A DNA stretch of 64,000 nucleotides, from NCBI GenBank assembly GCA_917880885.1, contig OU862910.1:52505285-52569284 (forward strand), written 5' to 3'. The notes under the pieces are model-generated. The model was not told the DNA's origin, ran no database searches, and saw only the letters and a list, made by a program, of their open reading frames with translations. The DNA is from Limnephilus marmoratus. Lineage: Eukaryota > Arthropoda > Insecta > Trichoptera > Limnephilidae. The translations under genes and the position numbers were made by a program. This document shows positions 43,085-54,069 of this stretch, in pieces (the first letter of the stretch is position 1; every line of letters begins with the position of its first letter).

Positions 43085-43492
43085 TTTTATTTTTTTTAAT
43101 GTGAATGCCTCACAAGAGTCCCATCTGCTCCCGTCTGGAGCCACTGAGACTATCCCCAATTGGGGTATGTTGTGAGGCTGAAGGTAGTGAGGGGAGGAAG
43201 GCGATGGGGAAGAGTGTGGGGAAGTACCTGGCTAATCAGATCTGGTCACCAAACACGGCTAACGCTATTTCAAGCAACGTTTCAATTCTGAATGGTGGTC
43301 TTACACCAGGGCGACACTGAGAGTATCTTCCACTCTGGAACGTGTCGCAAATATACTATACGTTATTTGAAATTAATAAATTGTGAAATAACACAAATTA
43401 TTAAAATGCAACTTATTTGCCCACGCCGGGATTCGATCCCGCGACCTGCGGATTGCGAGTCAAGAGCCTTACCCCTAGAACACGCCGCGGCG
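43085..43492 (-). mobile_element. SINE-B, reference full-length copy
   Basis: The minus-strand 5' end is a tRNA-like head (43,415-43,492) with B box 'gggatcgaatccc' and 'ggggtaaggctcttgact' before it. The body includes 'gaaacgttgcttgaaat' and 'ggtgaccagatct'. The 3' end is 'gactcttgtgaggcattcac' and an A-rich tail (43,083-43,100 on the plus strand). Further copies or parts: 16.7-17.5, 45.4, 47.3, 51.1, 52.9 and 54.6 kb, all in the same orientation. Confidence 0.85.
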
Positions 43493-44538
43493 TTATGTCA
43501 TAATAATATTAATCTAAATTAAGTTATAATAATAGTCTAAATTCACACTTTTTCCTAAGACATTACCGTATGGACAATTTATTCCTTGAACTGAGTAGGT
43601 ATTGTAGGTATTAGGTGTGTGATATTATGAAGTAAGAAGGTACCTACATGTTAAAAAAAATTGGAAGAAGAAGAAGAAATCCGGAGCATCCCAAGAAGAC
43701 TTTTCTTCCAAATGAGAATATATACATGAATGTTGATGAAACAAGAAATGTGTACAAGAAGAACAGCAGGGTTTCGTTTTTATTCAGTTCAATGTCGATT
43801 TTGAAGCTGTTCGTTCAAAAAAATTGTATTATCGTTTTGTAATTCGATAATGACCTCGAAAGGCGAAACTGCCGTCTCTTTTATTAGCAGAGAAACCTTT
43901 CATAACTTCACATATGTTAATATTGCTATTTTTGTGAGTATTTTTAAAAAACATTTTTTACTATTTTAAGCAGAACATTGACGATAAGATTTTCTGTTCT
44001 AGTTTGTTGTTCATTTTCATTTATTTGCTGTTCATCTTTCCCCAGTTATTCATAAAGCCCGTGCAAAATGATGATATTCAAAGTTGAGAGCTAGGAGCCG
44101 AGAGTTGAGAGCCGAGAAGCACAGTTACGTGGAGCACGGCACGCTGATACAAATCATAATAATAATATATAAATAAAATAATCAGTGCGTTACTGTTTGA
44201 GAATCATTTACCTGGATGGAAATTAGAACCACCTACATACATAACTTAGGAGTTGGAGAATACAGTAATATGTCGATCCATAAGCCTGTGACTAAACAAG
44301 TTTATTTCGGCATTTGTGCTGTGAGAACACCGAAATGCACAATAATATTATTTAGGAAAGGGCTGGATTAAAAGAAGAAACATGTTACGGTATTTGTGGA
44401 TCCGAGAGACATTTTGTATTTTGATATAAAATAATCTGTTACCAATTTTAACTCTCTCGAAAGCATGTGTCGATAATCGGAAATCGTGTAATGGATAATT
44501 AGAAATAATATTATGAGTGTGTGTGATACTGTAACAAC
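43493..44538. other. Unassigned DNA
   Basis: No supported gene. The 64-codon ORF at 43,648-43,842 is basic at its N-terminus (K/R-rich) but has no recognisable domain. A short 'gagagccgagaag' run near 44,085-44,125 is locally repetitive. Confidence 0.35.
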
Positions 44539-44695
44539 TGAGCTATATACATTGAAACCCGGTGTTTTCTAAACTAAGCTGAGATATATACATTGAATCC
44601 CAATGCTTTCAAGCTGAACTGAGATATATACTTTGAACCCCAATGCTTTCTAAGCTGAGCTGAGATACATACATTGAAACCCGGTATTTTTTTAA
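44539..44695 (+). repeat. Four ~40-bp tandem repeats
   Basis: The units start at 'gagctatatacattgaaacc' and repeat as 'gagatatatacattgaatcc', 'gagatatatactttgaaccc' and 'gagatacatacattgaaacc', separated by 'aagctgagct'-like spacers. The copies differ by several substitutions. Confidence 0.85.
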
Positions 44696-44815
44696 GTTCA
44701 GTTGGTGTTTTGGAAACTATAATCATTGTTTAAAATTTAAACCACTAGAGATAACAAAGTGAATTATTTATTACAATTGAATTGTTCGTGTAAAAAAAAC
44801 TGCCTAGGTTTAATG

Positions 44816-44982
44816 GCCGGCCTTTGTGTTTCCTTCTTCCTACAACATGGGTCTCTTCAAGACCAATGTTCATTCCTTCCTCCCCTCAAAAAGACCCTCC
44901 ACACAGCATCTCAGATGACGTAGACCCTGTGGGAAATTATTTTCCTCAGGGCCTCCTGGGTGGAGTTAATATAAAAAAACTT
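44816..44982 (+). pseudogene. LINE-J 3'-end fragment
   Basis: One frame reads 'YNMGLFKTNVHSFL', the last coding residues of the jockey-type LINE-J, followed by 'ccctccacacagcatctc', the terminal hairpin and an A-run. Only ~165 bp were copied. It is nearly the same as 10,970-11,118. Confidence 0.8.
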
Positions 44983-45384
44983 ATATTAGTAGTTATTTTT
45001 CTATTTTGTTTTTCTTCATTTTTTGTGATAAAGCTAATAAATAAGTAACTACAGATCCAATATTGTATTTTTATACCACTGAAATACATGTTTTTAATCG
45101 AGGTGGTACTGTGATATTATTTTACTAAAACGATCAATATGGAGAGGTATGGGAATGAGTTGGAAGATGTAATTAGTTAACAACATAATTCATATTTATT
45201 AAAAATTTACGAAACCAGTCTACAACGAGTATATAATAAACGCAAACCCGAACGCAATAGTTCTAAAAACCCAAAATCAAAACAATTGTTCACATCATAA
45301 GTTTTTAACGTTCAAATACACATAAATAACCGGTATTTGAACACATGACATCACTGAGAACGATTTATTTTTAGGTACACCGCA

Positions 45385-45606
45385 CGAAAACCACAAATTC
45401 TCGGAGCCTGTGAGACTATGGAATACATACACAATTAGCGGAATGTGCAAAGGCGAGTGAGCACAGAAAGAAGAAGAGGAAGGCGAAACTTTGAAAGTAC
45501 ATGGCTAGTCAGGTGTAGTCACTAAACACAGCTTAAGCCATTTCGACCAACATTTCGATCGTATAAGGTTGACTCTCACCAGGGCGATACTAAAAGCAAT
45601 AAAAAA
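45385..45606 (-). mobile_element. SINE-B, decayed copy without head
   Basis: Plus strand carries 'gcctgtgagactatgg', 'gaaagtacatggctagtcag', 'tcactaaacacagcttaagc' and 'accagggcgatact' in the family order. The tRNA-like head is missing. Confidence 0.65.
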
Positions 45607-46930
45607 CATTTACTAATTTATTTCCAAAAGACTACATTAAAAGTTATACATATATATTGGTCGGCTATTAATTCTGCACGCGATAACAAATGGTTTTTAA
45701 TGTTTCACAGACCACTGCTATTCTATCAAATTTCCCGGAAAACATTTCAATTAGCAGATGACAATGAAGCAACACGTTTAACCTAAATTTAAAACGGTAG
45801 GTGGTTATATTAAATGCTGACTTACCTTTAAATAAATCCAAACAGATGACACGGTAGTTATCCCCCAATAACAGTCACTAAACACACAACCACCTGTTTC
45901 CGAAAAAAAAAACAATCGCCGAACGAGGAAGTAAGAATCGGAATTTACCGCCGCCGCTCTTTCTCCCGCCTTCGCTCTGCAGCCGCAACTTTTCCAACAA
46001 ATCGCCGCTAAATATTCATGTTATAATAATCATAGACTTAAAAACACTGTCGCAAACGGCATAATGAATAAACAGTTAGACTTTTGCACCACAAATAATA
46101 TTATTAAAAAACGCGCCGAGCGAAACGCCAAATTAAAACAATGGGAATATCATTCCTTTCCGAATATTATCAGACTTGAATAAGAACTGTTCGAATTTTT
46201 AAAATCGTTTGTTTATTTTTGACAGATTGAGACGCTCTACGGGCGTGTGCTTTTCTCTCTGGCAACACCGTTGGACTGGCGAGCGCCAAGGCAAGGTGAA
46301 CGCGCGAAGCGATGGAAGGTAGGTACCTGCCTCTCTGCTTCGGCTCTCTTGGAGGGGAGTCAGAGCAGCGGCGAAGAACGAATGTTGAGGACAGTTCCCA
46401 GCTGGTAAACATTCAACATTCGCCGATGTCGCGGGGTCCTAGACCGGGCTGGCTAGCACCGACTGCTGTGACCAGCTACCAGCCGTTACAGCTTGAAGCT
46501 TACAGCCCTGGGAACAATAGCCGCAATTAGGAGTTATACGTGCCGAGAGTGTTGATCGATTGTGCGTGAAGCCGTGATGGATGATTATGCTGTTAACGAT
46601 TTGAAGGGCAATCAGATACCGCCGTATTAAATTATCACCGCGGCCGTGGCAATTTATGTCACAAACAGTTGTTAACTGATGATGTTTACTGGTACTTTGG
46701 GAACAATTATTAGGTAATTGAGTGTAGCCTAACTGAATAAAATCAGATTTCATTTGGAACAGAATACAACTAATCATTTTCCTAGATCACCGGGAAATTT
46801 TTAAAAAGGTGGCGGGTGGACAAGCGACAAGGCAGTGTGATTAGTGATGGAAGGCAGTTGAGATATTTATATATTTTAAAGAAAGATGGTGGATGGAGGC
46901 TAGTTACTTTTATTGACTACCGCACAATTT
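45607..46930. other. Unique, CpG-richer DNA: candidate host regulatory region or first exon
   Basis: The segment 45,890-46,560 has many CpG dinucleotides ('gccgccgctctttctcccgc', 'ggcgagcgccaaggc') and no match to any repeat in the window, unlike its surroundings. Possible splice-donor-like sites are 'gaaggtaggt' (about 46,315) and 'ctggtaaac' (about 46,402). Short ORFs occur on both strands without a domain. This is the best place in the window to look for a host promoter, but nothing proves it. Confidence 0.3.
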
Positions 46931-47334
46931 TAATTTGGGATGCGGGTATGGGTATCGCTGCCCCGGGAACCGTTTATTGGATAACCAACACCTCTGCACT
47001 TAGGTCACCCCAAGTGGTACCCTACGTTTGGTGACTTAGCAAGGGTGACCAGATTCATGGGGTGAGGTTTGTCCATGTCTCGGCGGCGGATGCGAGAGAC
47101 TTGTTGAGGGAGGCCTTTTGACCCTTCCAGTTGGACTCTCTCGACATATCGCCTTGCACCGAAATTGGAGGGATGGATTCATACGTCTTCCTACCACTCT
47201 TTCCTTCCCAGAACTTTCTATCCTTCCCTTTCTTAAAAAGACCCTCAACACACATAGCATTCCCCTAAAATGACATAGGCCCTGAGGGAAATTATTTTCA
47301 TCAGGGCTTCCTGTGTGGAGCTAATGCAAAAAAA
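46931..47334 (+). mobile_element. SINE-A copy (plus strand), full length
   Basis: From 'atttgggatgcgggtatggg' through 'ttattggataaccaacacct' and 'cttggtgacttagcaaggg'-type sequence to 'agaccctcaacacacatagc', the hairpin and 'gtggagctaatgcaaaaaa'. A SINE-B fragment follows immediately. Confidence 0.75.
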
Positions 47335-47335
47335 G

Positions 47336-47480
47336 GCGAGTCCCAACTCAAAACGCAGCCGGTAGGACTATTGCATCCCCAATTGGGGTATGTTATGAGT
47401 TGTGATGCTGAAGGGTGTTGGAAAGGGACGGAGATGGGGAAGACGAACATGGCGGAGTACCAGGATAAACACGATTTGAC
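47336..47480 (-). mobile_element. SINE-B 3' fragment
   Basis: Plus strand 'gagtcccaactcaaaacgc', 'ccccaattggggtatgttat' and 'ctgaagggtgttgg', matching the 3' third of the reference SINE-B at 43.1 kb. Confidence 0.65.
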
Positions 47481-47886
47481 TTAGCTGAATCACTAATTAT
47501 TTTGAAATATATAGGTAGTGCTAATAAGTTTTTATAAATTGTTCCGTGAAAGCTGACTAAAAGAATATATTTTTTATTACGAAAGAATTTGAAAAAATCA
47601 TCAAATTTCAAAGTTAATATTCAAGTACAGTGAAAGTTCTATTACTCCTATTCCAGTTCTGCCATTACCCAAGTACTGTGAAACAACTGACCCATGATGA
47701 AGTAGTTACGGACTTGAATAGAACTTTCACTGAGCTTGAAATTTAATGAATTGTTCAAATTCTGTGAAACATCCCTTGTTTAGTCGTTACTCATATTATT
47801 ACAAGAAATATACAGTGGTCTGCAGAGAAAAAAGCTAGGCCCACCTAAGAAAAGCGAACCTTAAGATATTTTAACTGACGTACTTA
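47481..47886. other. Unassigned spacer
   Basis: About 400 bp, AT-rich. A loose inverted pair around 'gaactttcac'/'gtgaaagttc' (47,627-47,735) was noted without clear element ends. Confidence 0.35.
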
Positions 47887-48224
47887 GGGAACGTACCCAT
47901 ACTACGTGACCCACTTTTTGCAATTCTTAACCCCCCCCCCCCATCCCTCAACAGTTTTCACGTAGTAAATCATAAATATGTTTTTGAATCATTTCTTGCT
48001 AACAAAAAGTTTAAAAAAAAATATTTGGCTTATATTTGTCTTTATTAATACGGCGCTTGCTGTGTGACGGAAAAAATATAAAAAAGTTAATGGAAAAAAT
48101 ATGAAAGGATTTCTAGATTAACTACGTGATAAAAACCTAAGCCCCCCCCCCCCATTGTGACTAAGCGTTGTATTTTGAAGATCCCCCCCCCCCCAAACAG
48201 GTCACGTAGTATGGGTACGTTCCC
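47887..48224. mobile_element. Poly-G MITE copy 2 (long form, 338 bp)
   Basis: The ends 'gggaacgtacccatactacg' and 'cgtagtatgggtacgttccc' are perfect inverted repeats flanked by TTA on both sides. C-tracts replace the G-tracts because this copy is in the other orientation. It has ~180 bp of interior absent from the 155-bp copies, with its own 'ttttcacgtagtaaat'/'aactacgtgataaaaa' inner symmetry, so it may be the less deleted form. Confidence 0.88.
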
Positions 48225-48769
48225 TTACTTGAAATTTCTGATTTAAATAAAATCCTTACTCATTTAATCAGTTGATCAAAACAATCATTGGAAGATGATA
48301 ATAAAATGGGTATTTTCAAATATGCAAAGCGCAACCCACACTTGAACCCAAGGGCGTAGCTACAGAATTCGAGGTTCAACCCTAAGGGGGGGGGGTCGAT
48401 GCTGGGGAAGGAAAGGGAGAAGGGGGGATTGGAAAATTTATTGGAAAGTTTATTTGGGACATCTAATCACCACAACTTATTATTTACATCACATTGACTA
48501 AATATAATATTTCAATAATACCATTTTATTTTCCAGTAATGTTATCTACGAGTACTATTTCCTTTTTCTCTAAGCAATTCTAAGGCCGATGGGGGGAGTT
48601 TGAAACATTGAAACCCCTAAACCACCCCCCCTCCCTCTCCCCCTTCCCATATAAGCCCTTGAACCGAACCTGAAAACTACACTCAGCCTACCTTTAATCA
48701 TAAACCACTGCACGTCACTGGTAATACGTACAAAACGTTTTTAATTTTGCCAAAGGGAGGTACAATTAA
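48225..48769. other. Spacer with G- and C-rich runs
   Basis: 'aaggggggggggtcgatg' (about 48,383) and 'ccaccccccctccctctccc' (about 48,622) are opposed and share flanking 'aggcgtagc/gtttgaaac'-like sequence. They could be the ends of a decayed MITE such as the one at 58.9 kb. No gene. Confidence 0.4.
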
Positions 48770-48992
48770 ACTTGGGAGGGGGGTAAAGGTACCGCCGCCC
48801 CGGGATCCATTCATTGGATAACCAACACCTATATCGGCCATAGTTCACCCCAAGCGGTTTGCTATGTTTTGCGTTTCATGCGGAGAGGTTTTGTCCACGT
48901 ATTGGCGGAGCGGCACATGCCGGCCGATGGAGACCCTTTGACCTCCCCAGCCGGACCCCACCCCCCGCAGTGGGAGGAATGGACCTGAAGGA
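48770..48992 (+). mobile_element. SINE-A 5' part, tail missing
   Basis: 'cttgggaggggggtaaaggt', 'cattggataaccaacacct', 'tgggaggaatgga'. The 3' half with the hairpin is absent, and a foldback FB-39 half copy begins about 30 bp later. Confidence 0.7.
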
Positions 48993-49023
48993 AATAATTA
49001 AAATAAAAAAGTGACTCATTTTT

Positions 49024-49098
49024 CGGTTATGCCGTGTTGCGCTACCACCTTCTTTAGCCAACGTTTCGGACAGCACTGCAGTCTTCATTATCAGGGCT
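49024..49098. repeat. Foldback FB-39 half copy (left arm)
   Basis: 'ttatgccgtgttgcgctacc'...'cttcattatcagggct'. One arm only, and no mirrored partner nearby. Confidence 0.75.
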
Positions 49099-49542
49099 TG
49101 AAGTACTGTGTTATCTATCGATTGTATTCCAATACAACCTCAAACAGCAATTGAGAAATCTACAATTATTCACAAAAAAACATTTCACAGACTGGATCAA
49201 AAAACAAGGTAATCACTTTAATCCAAACATTATAACACCTAACCAAACATAACCCAACCCAAAAAATTAAAACATAATAATTTAAATAAAACTTTTTTTT
49301 CATACAGAAAATATTACCACAATATTATTTGTGCCAGTCGCGTGCGATCCATGCAAAAATATACCTATCCGATTTACAAGAAAATTATTATTTATCTAAC
49401 TTTATTTCATCTTAGATTTCTGTATCCGATACTACCGCCATTGGTCGAACCACAGGGCCCTTCTTGACAATATCAAGGAGGATACTATGTTTTTACTTAT
49501 GTCGACAGAATAACACTCAATCCAAAACATGCGAACACCTTA
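49099..49542. other. Unassigned spacer
   Basis: About 440 bp with 'aacctaaccaaacataaccc' (49,236-49,262), a short CCTAACC-like motif. No gene. Confidence 0.35.
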
Positions 49543-49697
49543 GGGAACGTACCCATACTACGTGACACGTTTGGGGGGGGGGGTCTTCAAAATGTCACGC
49601 TTGGTACAAATGAGCGGCTGGTTGCTTAGGCTTTTGGTCACCGGGGGGGGGGGTTAAAAATTGCAAAAAGTTGGTCACGTAGTATGGGTACGTTCCC
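49543..49697. mobile_element. Poly-G MITE copy 3 (155 bp, perfect ends)
   Basis: 24-bp terminal repeats (gggaacgtacccatactacgtgac and its complement; first 20 bases 'gggaacgtacccatactacg'), flanked by TTA/TTA. Two internal G-runs of 11-13 bases. A 3-bp TTA duplication is the hallmark of PIF/Harbinger-type transposition. Confidence 0.9.
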
Positions 49698-49751
49698 TTA
49701 GCACAGGTTCTCCCGATGAGATGGTCACAAAATACTAGGTACTAACCTTTT

Positions 49752-50535
49752 TAAACGACTTCGAAAAGGAGGAGGTTCTCAATTCGACTGTATTTTTTTT
49801 TATGTTTGTTACCTCAGAACTTTCGACTGGGTGAACCGATATTGATGATTTTTATTTTATTTGAAAGCTGGTGCTTCCCGTGTGGTCCCATTTTAATTTG
49901 ATCCAGTTCTGACAATGGCATCCATGAGAAAATCATATAAGTCTTAAATTTGCATCAAGTATGTGCGCGACAAATGGACGAATAACTCAATATCACGCCA
50001 ACCGATTTCGATGATTCTTTTTTATTTGAAAGGATGTACTTCAAGGGTAGTTTGGTTAGGTTCTGATTATGGGATCCATGACAAAGAAACGGAACTCTCC
50101 AATTCTGAAGAACAAATTTACGATACTCTGCCGAATCTTAATCGAATTAGTTAGTGTACTTCAGATTCACTAAAAATCAAAAAATCAACAAAAATTTTAA
50201 CAAAACAAAAAAAGGACTTCAAAAAATGCACTAAAAAGTAAAAAAATAATTTCGTATTCTTCTACAACTTTATAATCAACTTACCTTTTCTACTCATCAA
50301 TATGTAGGTACGATTGTTATTTTTGGAGTCGGTGTCGGCGGGAGAGGAGCTGTCAAGTGAACACGCCGGGCCGCGGGTACCTTGGTTGACACCGACTCCA
50401 AAAATAACAATCGTACGTACATATTGATGAGTAGAAAAGGTAAGTTGATTATAAAGTTATAGAAGAATACGAAATTATTTTTTTACTTTTTAGTGCATTT
50501 TTTGAAGTCGTTTTTTTGTTTTGTTAAAATTTTTA
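49752..50535. mobile_element. Foldback-tailed repeat FBT copy 1
   Basis: A ~430-bp leading part ('cgacttcgaaaaggaggagg', 'tgcttcccgtgtggtccc', 'cgacaaatggacgaataact') is followed by inverted arms 50,191-50,336 and 50,388-50,534 (about 146 bp) around a 51-bp GC-rich loop. A second copy is at 51,796-52,743. The leading block resembles a repeat I associate with lepidopteran genomes. No protein is encoded. Confidence 0.85.
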
Positions 50536-50649
50536 CGTACTTAATATTAACATTTTTTGTAGTACTGGGACGTATTATCTATGTAAACCACTGAAATCAT
50601 TTGTACAATGTATGTCCAAGAATATAAATATTCCATCGATTACACTTCT

Positions 50650-50788
50650 GCACTGATGGATGATGAACACTGTAACGCTGTCCGAGGCGTTGGATAAAGA
50701 ATCAGGTAGCGCAACACGGCATGATAACCCAAAAGTAAATCACTGTAGTTTTTTTGGCCGTGAAAATCTCACATCATATTATCTTTGT
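50650..50788. repeat. Foldback FB-39 half copy (right arm)
   Basis: 'aacactgtaacgctgtccga'...'gcgcaacacggcat', continuing outward with 'tttggccgtgaaaatct' as in the copies at 39.5 and 56.2 kb. Confidence 0.75.
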
Positions 50789-51108
50789 TAGGATTGTACG
50801 TTCGTTAGTCAATATCATAATAATGTAAATCTTTTTGTTTATGTTTCAAGTCTACAAAAAACAATATCACGACTGCCTGAAAAATACCAAAGCCCAATAA
50901 TGGCTAAAGAGCAATACCATGATCATGAATCATGACTGTTATTATTAGAATCGCTTTCACATTTATATTTAAATTATTTGTGTATTTAATTCCCTCAACA
51001 AACAATGTCATCAAATTTCATCACAGCATTCTTAGCCATTAAGGTCGGTGCAAGTTTACTGATCAAAGGTTTTTAAATAGCAAAAGAAAATTAATAGGAA
51101 TCTACCTA
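50789..51108. other. Unassigned spacer
   Basis: About 320 bp, AT-rich, with nothing supported. Confidence 0.35.
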
Positions 51109-51191
51109 AATTTATTTGCCCACGCCGGGATTCGATCCCGCGATCTTCGGAATGTGAGTCAAAAGCCTTACCGCTAGACTACGCCGGCCGT
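51109..51191 (-). mobile_element. SINE-B tRNA-like head only
   Basis: Minus-strand B box 'gggatcgaatccc' with 'taaggcttttgact' before it. The body of the SINE is absent. Confidence 0.65.
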
Positions 51192-51304
51192 CAAGACGTC
51201 AAGATGCTACTAGTAAGAAATAATAATAATAATATAGGTTAAGTAAGTATACCTATATACTACAGAGAAATATAAGAAAGAAAAAAGGAAAAGACATTAT
51301 AATA

Positions 51305-51735
51305 AAGCAATTACATATTTTTTATTGAAGAAGAAGATAAGATAACGAAAATATGAAAGAGAACACGACACAGAAAAACAGAAAAAGGCAATGGTCGCAT
51401 TTGGACTTGAACCTAGACCTCTCGTATAACCGGGACGTGCGCGTTAACCAATTTCGCTATTCGCCATCTTCTGTAAAACCGTCGTATTTGTCAATTTCAT
51501 GTTTCATTTTTTCAGAATTAACAATATTAACTTCAACTAATTATTTTTCCATAATTTTGGTTTGACAGAAGGTGGCAATAGAGAAATTGGTTAACGTGCA
51601 CGTCCAGGTTAGACGAGAGGTCTGGGTTTGAGTCTCTGTTGCGACTATTGTCTTTTTCTGTGTCTTGTTCTCTTTCATATTTTGTTTTAGACTATTATTG
51701 TTATCGTCTTCTTCAATGATATATTACATTGATAA
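51305..51735. mobile_element. Inverted pair of tRNA-headed SINE-C copies
   Basis: Left copy on the minus strand (51,305 to about 51,486) and right copy on the plus strand (about 51,566-51,735), head to head. Each contains a tRNA-like A box region ('aaattggttaacgtgcacg'), 'gacgagaggtc' and a B-box-like segment, then the T-rich body and 'ttcttcaat'. The spacer is about 80 bp and itself partly symmetrical ('tctgtaaaacc'/'tttgacagaagg'). Confidence 0.8.
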
Positions 51736-51795
51736 GAATAACTTTCAAAAGTTATAAAAAGAGAGTTTTTCTTATAAAAAGTTGAACATAATTTT

Positions 51796-52743
51796 TAAGC
51801 GACTTCAAAAAGGAGGAGGTTCTCAATTCGACTGCATTTTTTTGTTTTTGTTTTTTACCCCAAAACTTTCGACTGGATGAACCGTGAATGATAATTCTTT
51901 TTTTATTTAAAATCTGGCGCTTCCCGTGTGGTCCCATTTTAATTTGGTCCAGTTCCGACAATGGCATCCATGAGAAAACCATATAAGACTTAAATTTGCA
52001 TTAAGTATGTGCGCGACAAATGGACGAATAACTCAATATCACGGCAACCAATTTCGATGATTCTTTTTTTATTGGAAAGGATGTTTGATGAGAGTTTGGT
52101 TAGGTTCTGATTATGGGATCCATGACAAAGTAACGGAACTCTTCAATTCTTAGGAGCAAATTAACGATACTCGGCTGAATCTCTTAATTTGACCCTAACG
52201 TCGTTATGGTCAAATTATGTCTGTCTCATATGAGCAGCACGTTTAGTAGGTCTACCCATATTCAAACAAATTAGTTAGTGTACTTCAGATTCACTAAAAA
52301 TCAAAAAATAAACAAAAATTTTAACAAAACAAAAAAACGACTTTACAAAATGCACTAAAAAGTAAAAAAATAATTTCGTATTCTTCTACAACTTCATAAT
52401 CAACTTACTTTTTCTACTCATCAATATGTAGGTACGATTGTTATTTTTGGAGTCGGTGTCAGCCCGGCTCCGCAGCTCAGCAGCATTGACAGCTCCCCTT
52501 ACCCCGCGGCCCCGCTCTCGCTTCGTCAAGTCGCTCGTGCGACACAAGCACATCTCACCTATAAATATGTATGTAGTTACAAACCTACCTTGAGTGACAC
52601 CGACTCCAAAAATAACAATCGTACCTACATATTGATGAGTAGAAAAAGTAAGTTAATTATGAAGTTGTAGAAGAATACGAAATTATTTTTTTACTTTTTA
52701 GTGCATTTTTTGAAGTCGTTTTTTTGTTTTGTTAAAATTTTTA
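51796..52743. mobile_element. Foldback-tailed repeat FBT copy 2
   Basis: Same architecture and order as copy 1, including the leading block and inverted arms 52,314-52,460 and 52,596-52,743. The loop is longer (about 135 bp) and, compared with copy 1, part of it is in the opposite orientation. An extra ~70 bp ('gaccctaacgtcgttatgg'...) lies before the arms. Confidence 0.85.
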
Positions 52744-52864
52744 GTTCAAATGCATACTTGTACTTGTATTTGCCTATCGCTATATTAGCTTACAGCTAAT
52801 GAAATTAGCACATGTATTTTTTAATATACGAGTTGTACAGATTTTAAGATATTGATTTCTATTC

Positions 52865-53283
52865 TTTTTAATGGTGATTGCCTCACAAGAGTCCCAAGTA
52901 CTCCCAATCGTCTGGATACAGTAAGACTATGGCATCCCCGATTGAGGTTATGTTGTGTGGCTGAAGGTAATGGGGAGGCAAAGGAGATGAGAAAGAGAAA
53001 GTGGGAGAAGAATCTGCTTATTCAGATCTGGTCACCAAACACTATTAAAGTCATTTCAACGTCATTGTAACGTTTCGATTCGGAATAGTGGTCTTCCACA
53101 AATACATACCATTCTGGATATGTAAGTACTTTCAGTATCGAATATACTATTAATAAATGTGAAATGACACAAAGTAATCAAATGCAATTTATGTTAATTT
53201 AATTAATCAAATAATTGATTTGAACCCGTGACCTCCGAATTCGTAGTCAAGGATTGTAACCACTCAATCACGAAGACCGTCGC
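52865..53283 (-). mobile_element. SINE-B copy, decayed full length
   Basis: Plus strand 'attgcctcacaagagtccca', 'gtcaccaaacactattaaag' and 'aacgtttcgattcggaatag' in order, ending with a mutated tRNA-like head (B box 'cgggttcaaatc' on the minus strand, about 53,220-53,283). Confidence 0.7.
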
Positions 53284-54069
53284 CTCTGACAATTGTACAG
53301 CAAAAGACATAAACCATATCTAATAAAAAAAATTCTCAGAAAACGGGTTTTCAAATATATAGGTACTTACACTAAAGCATTTAAGATATGATAATATGAT
53401 ACGGCAGATTTGAAAGAAAACTGGGGTCACCAATTTACGTGAGACGTTTCGACTTTCGAATTATTTCTTTACCTGCTCTAAAAATTATTTCGATATATTT
53501 TTTTATGTCAGTTTCAGCAGAAAATTTAAAAAAATGCTTGCTTAGGCAACATACACACACACGCCCTTTACAGAACTCTATCGGTTTATATTTACGGTGG
53601 GCTACATGAAGACGATAAGTGTAGCAAAAATAAGTTGGGTAGCTACATAGGTCAGCAATATCATCAGCTATCGGCAGGTTAATGGAACCTAAACGCACTC
53701 CAAAAGTTTGAAGATCGCGCTTTCAGGGTATCAGACCCAAGGCTTGGAATAAACTCCTCCCGGAACTGAGATGCGTAACAAACCCATGGAATAAATTCTT
53801 CTGCAGAAGAATTTAGGTCCAAACTAAAATTATAACGAATGAAACAAGTACTTTGTTTAAAAACCACTTCATTTTTATTTGTATTTGTCGACCGGTTTCG
53901 TCTGACCTCAACCTTCTTCTTTTTAACAAAGTGTTTGCTTTCTACGATAATTTAAAATTATACCCTTTTACACAGAGGCCCTCATCCTTAAAATCAATAA
54001 ATACCTGAGCGTACAAATCTCGTATTGTATTCCTTATAAATATAGATACTAATTACTTTTTTCTTAATG
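53284..54069. other. Unassigned spacer with a possible foldback half-site
   Basis: At 53,850-53,935 'gaccggtttcgtctgacctc' near 'tttaaaaaccacttc' and 'aacaaag' resembles one arm of the ACCGGTTTC foldbacks at 4.7 kb. Nothing else supported. Confidence 0.35.
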
